Below, one piece after another: positions 59,329 through 64,000 of a DNA stretch of 64,000 nt. The stretch covers positions 434,001 to 498,000 of the forward strand of contig NZ_JAPWDU010000005.1 in the NCBI RefSeq assembly GCF_027257155.1. Direction: 5' to 3'. Origin of the DNA: Cerasicoccus sp. TK19100 (GTDB lineage Bacteria > Verrucomicrobiota > Verrucomicrobiia > Opitutales > Cerasicoccaceae). A model generated the notes under the pieces. It was not told the DNA's origin. It saw nothing but the letters and a program-made list of their open reading frames with translations, and ran no database searches. Made by a program: the position numbers and the translations under genes. Numbering within the stretch: the first letter of the stretch is position 1; each line of letters opens with the position of its first letter.

Positions 59329-59335
59329 TGATGAC

Positions 59336-60394
59336 TTAGTAGCTGAATCGCGCTTTGAGTCGAAGTATCGGACGCTCAAAGCAATGCCACGATATGGCCG
59401 CGATCGCCAAAGTGAAACATGTCCACAGGGCGACGAATAGCCAGGAGTCGGCAATGCTCTCCTGTATGCCAGTCATCGAAATGAACTTGTAGAGAAACAG
59501 CAGGGACATGAACTGGTAGAGGTATATGCCGTAGCTAATTTTACCTACATACATCAGGGGTTTCCATTGGAAGACTTTGGAGAGCAGCGATGGTTTTTCC
59601 GTAGGTTGTGCAGCCCAAAAAACCACACCCATGAACACGACGCTTGTAGCCCAGTAGCCTAGTGTGCCCAGTTGGTGGGGGATTACGGGTGCGAGTTTAC
59701 TGAAGGCGTAAAGTGTGACCCCGGCTAGTATCAGCACACGATAATTCCTGTTCAGCCAGTTTCCAAGTTTCTGCTGCTGGTTAAACTCAATTTGAGCGAG
59801 TAGCGCTCCACCGATCAGCGCATCAAATTGGCTGGTAGGTAAATTTCGCACGGAGATATAGTCCCATCCAGCATTGAGAAGCAGCCAGCGCGAGACTACT
59901 GCAAATACAATAAGCCCAAGGCTTATTTTGAATAATTTGCCTGACGGAATCAGAATGACGATCCATGGCCAGATGAGGTAAAACTGCTCCTCAATGCATA
60001 GGCTCCATAGGTGTCCTAAATAATCATAGCTAGCCTGCGGGTTTGCTGCTTCGACAATATTGAAGACATAGAAAATGGAACTGATCAGCGCCTCCGCTGA
60101 AAAACCGACCCCCAGTATGAGGCACACGATCAGCATCGCGTAATAAGGAGGAAATATGCGCAAAAACCGACGGGCAAAGAATGACTTCAAAACCTTTCCT
60201 GACGATGTATGCGCGTCCTTGGCTTGGAGAAGTATGGCAGTAATCAGGTAACCGCTGATCACAAAAAAACACTGCACGCCAAGGCTCCCCAGTGGCAACA
60301 AATGGGCGATCGCACTGCCGGGCAGGTAGTGGTCAATCAATACACCTGTTACGGCGAATGCTCGCAGGCTATCGAGTTTCGGTTTGTGCTTCAA
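59336..60394 (-). CDS. Membrane O-acyltransferase (acyltransferase 3 family)
   Basis: 352 residues with about ten hydrophobic segments. The family marks are KLDSLRAFAVTGVLIDHYLPG near the N-terminus with the key histidine after the D (residue about 22), FFVISGYLI, and FFARRFLRIFPPYYAMLIV with the R-R...P-x-Y-Y motif, followed by YLGHLWSLCIEEQFYLIWP. These are OafA/YrhL-type proteins that bring an acyl group, usually acetyl from acetyl-CoA, across the inner membrane to a sugar of a surface glycan. It overlaps the upstream transferase by 4 bases, so the glycan made here is probably O-acetylated. Confidence 0.92.
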   Translation of the reverse strand: MKHKPKLDSLRAFAVTGVLIDHYLPGSAIAHLLPLGSLGVQCFFVISGYLITAILLQAKDAHTSSGKVLKSFFARRFLRIFPPYYAMLIVCLILGVGFSAEALISSIFYVFNIVEAANPQASYDYLGHLWSLCIEEQFYLIWPWIVILIPSGKLFKISLGLIVFAVVSRWLLLNAGWDYISVRNLPTSQFDALIGGALLAQIEFNQQQKLGNWLNRNYRVLILAGVTLYAFSKLAPVIPHQLGTLGYWATSVVFMGVVFWAAQPTEKPSLLSKVFQWKPLMYVGKISYGIYLYQFMSLLFLYKFISMTGIQESIADSWLFVALWTCFTLAIAAISWHCFERPILRLKARFSY

Positions 60395-61566
60395 TTGAGT
60401 ATTGGCGTTATGGCTTGTTTAAGTGATGCCATGCTCGAATCGATGGTGCTTTGGTAGAGGCTCTTCGCCGCGAGAGATAGCGTAGCCAGCTTGCCTGGGG
60501 TCTCAAATAAACGGATGATCGCATCTGCCATTTCAGTTGATGAATCCACGGTGATGAAAGCCTGGTTGTCGGTAGTTTGCGGCAGCCCTTGTGCTCCGTG
60601 TTGTGTCGTGATCAAGGGGCGGGCAAAGCACAGCGCTTCAGCGGACTTAATACTCAATCCCGAACCGGCGCGAGCTGGATTGATGACCAAGTCCGATGCC
60701 TCATAGGCATCACGGAGAGACTCCACGTGGCCCAATCGTTTTACGTTGAGAGCGCTAAGTTCCAACTGACAAATGGAACCGGCCAAGTTCAACTGCAATT
60801 CTGGAGCTTTGCGCAAAAGTATTGGCCACACTTGCTCGAGAAACCACGCGAGTGCCTGCTCGTTGATCGTGTTTCTTCCGCCAATGTAAAGCAATGTCTT
60901 TAAAGTCATTGGGGGAGGTAAAGGCGTAGGGGTGGCTAAATGTTGCACCGTATGAACCGGAACTTGCTGCCCAGCGATTCGCTCTAGCGATTCACGTTCG
61001 TGCTCCTGAATGGCGATAATCGATTGTGCGCGTTGCAGGCCTTTGCGCTCTTGCGCCTCGTTGGTAAAAAACCACTCGGCATGCAGGCCGGCTTTAATGA
61101 ACTTCTTATGCCGATTGGAAAACAGATCGTGGGTATCGATGACGCGATGAGTGCTAGCGGGAAACGCTTCAAATGCTTTGGAAAAGAACACGTATTCTAC
61201 CATAACTGCATCGGGCTTAATGCGTTGGTTGATTTCCCGTAAGTGAGGCAGTAGGGCGTCGTTGAAAAAATAATCTATCGGCATGACGCCAAGCCCATGC
61301 GCGGCCAGCGGGCTCGTGATTTTGTCTGGCATGGGAATGCCGGCAATGCGGATTTTCTTCCAGGGCTTATCGTATGGCGTCACGTGCAACCGCTCTCTCC
61401 AGTATGAATGCATTGCCTTTTCATCACCGGATTGAAAAGGGATATGGCAGAAGTGAACCTCAATACCCATGGCCTCAATTGCCTTGGCTAGCGTTAGGAT
61501 GCGCTGTGCGTTCCCAAAGCCTTCGGGATGCGTAGGAACGGGCGAGACTATGAGTAAGCGCTTCAA
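60391..61566 (-). CDS. Glycosyltransferase (GT4/GT1-like)
   Basis: 391 residues. Opening KRLLIVSPVPTHPEGFGNAQRILTLAKAIEAM is a GT-B N-domain with the G-N-A-Q-R loop. HRVIDTHDLFSNRHKKF lies near residue 145, LLYIGGRNTINEQALAWFLE near 230, and GSGLSIKSAEALCFARPLITT near 308 holds the nucleotide-binding E of the C-domain. The THD-F...H pattern and IGGRNTxNEQAL are common in glycan-locus transferases that follow PF13692. Overlaps both neighbours by 4 bases. Acceptor unknown. Confidence 0.84.
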   Translation of the reverse strand: MKRLLIVSPVPTHPEGFGNAQRILTLAKAIEAMGIEVHFCHIPFQSGDEKAMHSYWRERLHVTPYDKPWKKIRIAGIPMPDKITSPLAAHGLGVMPIDYFFNDALLPHLREINQRIKPDAVMVEYVFFSKAFEAFPASTHRVIDTHDLFSNRHKKFIKAGLHAEWFFTNEAQERKGLQRAQSIIAIQEHERESLERIAGQQVPVHTVQHLATPTPLPPPMTLKTLLYIGGRNTINEQALAWFLEQVWPILLRKAPELQLNLAGSICQLELSALNVKRLGHVESLRDAYEASDLVINPARAGSGLSIKSAEALCFARPLITTQHGAQGLPQTTDNQAFITVDSSTEMADAIIRLFETPGKLATLSLAAKSLYQSTIDSSMASLKQAITPILN

Positions 61567-62498
61567 AACTTATGGCGGTATCGGACGATTGCATACAGCA
61601 AGCCGACGCGGAAATAGGCTTGGCAGGCGCGCGATAGTTTTTCGTATGAAGGTGAACTGCCCGGGCATAGATGTGGCACATCTCGCAGGAGCGCATACTT
61701 GATTAAATAGCGTAGTTCTTTGCCGCAGTTTGCGACACCGTTATGCCGCATCTCTTGAATTTTATGCGATACACCTCCCCAAAAGTTTCGCTTAAGCAGC
61801 CACTTTGGCGACCGCAGTCTTTCTTCAAAAACAATGTGAGATACGGACATCGTTGAACTATACCAAGTTTGATAGCCCTTAGTTTCGAGTCGAACTCTCA
61901 ACTCGTTCCCTTCATTGGACAGCAGACAATCTTTGACGCGGCCCAGATCCGTGCTAAAGCGGCCCACTTCAACTAAGTGGCTCTTCCAATAGGCGCTATT
62001 ACCTTCGCCCAGCCATTGCTCGGCCGATGTCACTTCATAATCTCCGGGCGGATAATCTGTTCCGCTAAAGGAGCTGATGAATTGCGGGTGATACCAGGAG
62101 GGTGGTTCAAAGTCCCATTGTAATTTGATTGCGCCGCCAAGCATGCCGATCTGCTTGCGTGTGTCCGATTCGAAATGCTGCCTCACGCTGGGCAGCCAGC
62201 TGGGATCAACGAGGCAGTCGTCATCGAGGTAAATCAGCACATCGCCCTTGGCGCACTCGATAGCCTTATTGCGGGCATGGGATACACCGGCCCGATCTTC
62301 AAACACATGCTCGATAGCGTGGGCAAATGCATGCTCTTCAGCGAGGCGGCGCGTGGCCTCATCCATGCCGTTGTTGATAATGATAAACTGAACCGACTCC
62401 TTCGGATACACGTCAAACCAGTGGTCCAGCACACGCTTAAGAATCTCAGCGCGACGATAGGTGCAGATAGCGACTGTGTAATTCAACGGCACGCTCAA
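61563..62498 (-). CDS. Glycosyltransferase family 2
   Basis: 311 residues. YTVAICTYRRAEILKRVLDHW is the nucleotide strand, then IINNGMDEATRRLA, and YLDDDCLVDPSWL near residue 90 is the D-D-D metal site. GAIKLQWDFEPPSW with LGEGNSAYWKSHL near 160 resembles the GT2 subgroup seen beside glycan sulfotransferases and in cyanobacterial loci. The C-terminal third is helical with a basic KWLLKRNFWGG segment, possibly membrane-contacting. Overlaps both neighbours by 4 bases. Confidence 0.86.
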   Translation of the reverse strand: MSVPLNYTVAICTYRRAEILKRVLDHWFDVYPKESVQFIIINNGMDEATRRLAEEHAFAHAIEHVFEDRAGVSHARNKAIECAKGDVLIYLDDDCLVDPSWLPSVRQHFESDTRKQIGMLGGAIKLQWDFEPPSWYHPQFISSFSGTDYPPGDYEVTSAEQWLGEGNSAYWKSHLVEVGRFSTDLGRVKDCLLSNEGNELRVRLETKGYQTWYSSTMSVSHIVFEERLRSPKWLLKRNFWGGVSHKIQEMRHNGVANCGKELRYLIKYALLRDVPHLCPGSSPSYEKLSRACQAYFRVGLLYAIVRYRHKF

Positions 62499-63469
62499 TC
62501 GGACGCAGTGGCATTCACCGCGATTTGCTTTACTCTCCTGAGTGTGTTGAGATCGAAAGGCTCTTGGCGAAGGAGCTGTAGCTGCGTTTTCCAGTCGTCA
62601 GAGCGGATCATCCAAGAGCAGGCAGCGCGGAAAAATTTGTTCTCAAAAACATCCTTCTCCTGGCATTTGCTTTGGCCCGCAATCGTCTTGGCAATTTCTT
62701 TTAACAGAGGATAGGCATACGGAATTTTCTTTGTCCTTAGGCCGGTCATCGCCTCCGCCGAGATGCCATACGCAGTGGGCGCATTTTGGGAAAGCGCGTT
62801 GATGGCAAAATCCATATTGCCAGGGTCCACGCCATAACCCGCGCTGGTGCTATTGTGGTGAACGCGGTATTCCAAGAGAGTGTCTTCCATGTTGGCAGAC
62901 TCATATTTCGCCGCAATGCGAAGCTGGATTTCGTAGTCTTCGCATTTCAAGTTGCGAAAATTGCCCACAGCTTGGCAGGCCGCTTTTGATAGCATCATCG
63001 TGCTCTGGCGAAAGGCATTTGCCCGAAGTTGATGGCAACGAATATCCAACGCGGAGAGCGGTAGTTCGCTTGCTTGGTTGATCTGATTGCCATCAGCATC
63101 GATGCATTGGATATGGGTGCCAAACATGGCGAGTTCTGGCCGCTTATCCCAAAACTGTAGTTGCGCTTCAAAGCGATTGGGGTAGCAGCGGTCATCGGCA
63201 TCCAGCAGCGCGCAGCATTCGGTTGGGCTGGCATTGATCAAAGCCGCGCGGCAATCGCCCAGGGGCAACGGCTGATCGAAAAACAATTTACCGGGCAGGC
63301 GTTTGGGCACCCAGGCTTCCAGGCATTCGCGCGTTCCATCCGTCGAGCCGTTATCCCACACATACACGCTGAAATCCTTTCTGGTCTGCTGCTCCAGGCT
63401 AAGCAGGCACTCCTCGATATACGGCATGCCGTTGAGGACTGGAATCAACACGGTGAATGATGCGCTCAT
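62495..63469 (-). CDS. Glycosyltransferase family 2
   Basis: 324 residues. FTVLIPVLNGMPYIEECLLSLEQQ, VWDNGSTDGTREC and CALLDADDRCYPNRF (D-A-D-D metal site near residue 91) are standard GT2 features; KCEDYEIQLRIAAKY near 176 holds the acceptor-side E-D pair. The ECCALLDADD form and ELAMFGTHIQCIDADG are frequent in EpsE/WcaA-like enzymes. It is the first complete gene of the locus in this window, 19 bases after the transporter ATPase gene. Probably initiates or extends the repeat unit; which step is unknown. Confidence 0.87.
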   Translation of the reverse strand: MSASFTVLIPVLNGMPYIEECLLSLEQQTRKDFSVYVWDNGSTDGTRECLEAWVPKRLPGKLFFDQPLPLGDCRAALINASPTECCALLDADDRCYPNRFEAQLQFWDKRPELAMFGTHIQCIDADGNQINQASELPLSALDIRCHQLRANAFRQSTMMLSKAACQAVGNFRNLKCEDYEIQLRIAAKYESANMEDTLLEYRVHHNSTSAGYGVDPGNMDFAINALSQNAPTAYGISAEAMTGLRTKKIPYAYPLLKEIAKTIAGQSKCQEKDVFENKFFRAACSWMIRSDDWKTQLQLLRQEPFDLNTLRRVKQIAVNATASD

Positions 63470-63488
63470 TGGCGAGAGGTGGGATCGC

Positions 63489-64000
63489 TTACTCGTCTAT
63501 TTGCTTAAAATTGAACGGTGTGCAGAGCACCGCTTTATACGAGTCGTTTCGGGTTTCCGAGTAGGCACCTTCGGCGCTCACGGTAAAGGCCGCGATATCG
63601 GTAAAGTGCAGTAGCACGCCCTTGGCCGGATTGTAGGCATAGAGGTTTACCTTGTAATCACCCGGCGCGAGGACGGAGCAGAGTATCTCGTAGCGAGCCT
63701 TTATCGGGCCGCCATTGCGCTTATGCAGGACGTAATCACGGGGAAGGGTGACGAGCTGCAAGATTCGGGTTCCCGCGTTTGTGTCCAGCTCCAGGTCCAT
63801 GTAAAAATCTTCCGGGCAGTCGATGTCGCTCAACTCGACATCACACGTAATGCGGCATTGTTCTGGACTCAGGAATTCATACTGCGCGGAAAACGATGTA
63901 AGGTTCAGGCTGCCACTGTTGGCGAGGATGCGCCCCTCTACGTTGAAGGTGTCACTCTGGAGATATTCGCGCATGACTTCATGCGGTTCCCCATCCTTGA
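63489..64000 (-). CDS. ABC-transporter ATPase C-terminal part with Wzt-like sugar-binding domain (runs off window)
   Basis: Partial; the frame stays open to the right edge and enters as DGEPHEVMREYLQSD, the typical end of a TagH/Wzt-type ATPase (the DGxPxEVxxxYL switch region). After it comes a domain of about 150 residues rich in beta strands (CRITCDVELSDIDCPEDFYMDL, then LVTLPRDYV and GDYKVNLYAYNPAKG), matching the immunoglobulin-like C-terminal domain by which Wzt recognises the end of the finished O-polysaccharide. The ATPase with its Walker motifs lies beyond 64000. It implies that the glycan of this locus is exported by an ABC (Wzm/Wzt-type) route and not by Wzx/Wzy. Confidence 0.8.
   Translation of the reverse strand, partial: KDGEPHEVMREYLQSDTFNVEGRILANSGSLNLTSFSAQYEFLSPEQCRITCDVELSDIDCPEDFYMDLELDTNAGTRILQLVTLPRDYVLHKRNGGPIKARYEILCSVLAPGDYKVNLYAYNPAKGVLLHFTDIAAFTVSAEGAYSETRNDSYKAVLCTPFNFKQIDE

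Overview
The window looks like a chromosomal segment from a Verrucomicrobiota bacterium, most likely Opitutae/Puniceicoccales. This is inferred from gene content, not from an rRNA gene. The strongest clue is a 1515-residue protein at 6449-10996 with the N-terminal and C-terminal signatures of the 'Verru_Chthon cassette protein A' family. A second pilin-like gene set (19110-23190), a FAD_oxidored-type oxidoreductase, a sialate O-acetylesterase and CACGAAG-type dispersed repeats fit the same phylum. Most genes up to about 48.7 kb are G+C-rich housekeeping or metabolic genes. No transposase, integrase, phage gene or CRISPR array was seen.

Layout. 0-5.5 kb: truncated AI-2E-type permease, glutaredoxin, a divergent uvrA and a secreted esterase. 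5.6-11 kb: the giant cassette-A protein and a small exported partner. 11-14.6 kb: a probable three-gene catabolic operon (TIM-barrel isomerase, beta-hydroxyacid dehydrogenase, alpha/beta hydrolase) and a membrane protein. 14.7-19.1 kb: stand-alone coaB, GNAT, TerB-like, yicC and a CrtI-family carotenoid enzyme. 19.1-23.2 kb: a tight four-gene pseudopilin operon (GspI/PilV-like, GspJ/PilW-like, large PilX/GspK-like, small exported protein). 23.4-29.6 kb: Na+/H+ antiporter, a P-loop/Asp23 fusion protein, FAD oxidoreductase, PfkB sugar kinase. 29.6-36.9 kb: information-processing genes (rpsO and pnp; rpsB-tsf) with clear terminators, an LRR-like protein behind a structured leader, and a BaiN-like flavoprotein. 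37-39.2 kb: sulfotransferase, an atypical initiator tRNA, an AraC-type regulator. 39.6-46.9 kb: a very large transglutaminase/DUF2126 protein, a tandem-domain protein with a histone-H1-like tail, a MidA-like methyltransferase and tsaD. 47-48.7 kb: cysI behind an Rrf2-like dyad. 48.8-64 kb: one continuous leftward polysaccharide locus with 13 glycosyltransferase-type genes, one O-acyltransferase and, at the window edge, the C-terminal part of a Wzt-like ABC-transporter ATPase. Most of these genes overlap by 4 bases.

How the parts fit. The right-hand 15 kb should build a decorated surface glycan (O-antigen or exopolysaccharide) exported by an ABC transporter whose remaining parts lie beyond the right edge. 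The two pilin-like sets probably make envelope or secreted filament-like structures, but no assembly ATPase, secretin or prepilin peptidase is present, so those must lie elsewhere.

The observations most worth a second look are the two pilin-like sets that each end in a small exported protein of unknown function; the tandem-domain protein with a Lys/Ala-rich tail; the strong-SD five-codon reading frame enclosed in a stem before the LRR-like gene; the initiator tRNA with U1:A72, A29:U41 and C73; and several perfect palindromes in non-coding DNA. Shine-Dalgarno sequences are weak or absent at many clear genes, so several start choices rest on domain and signal-peptide position.
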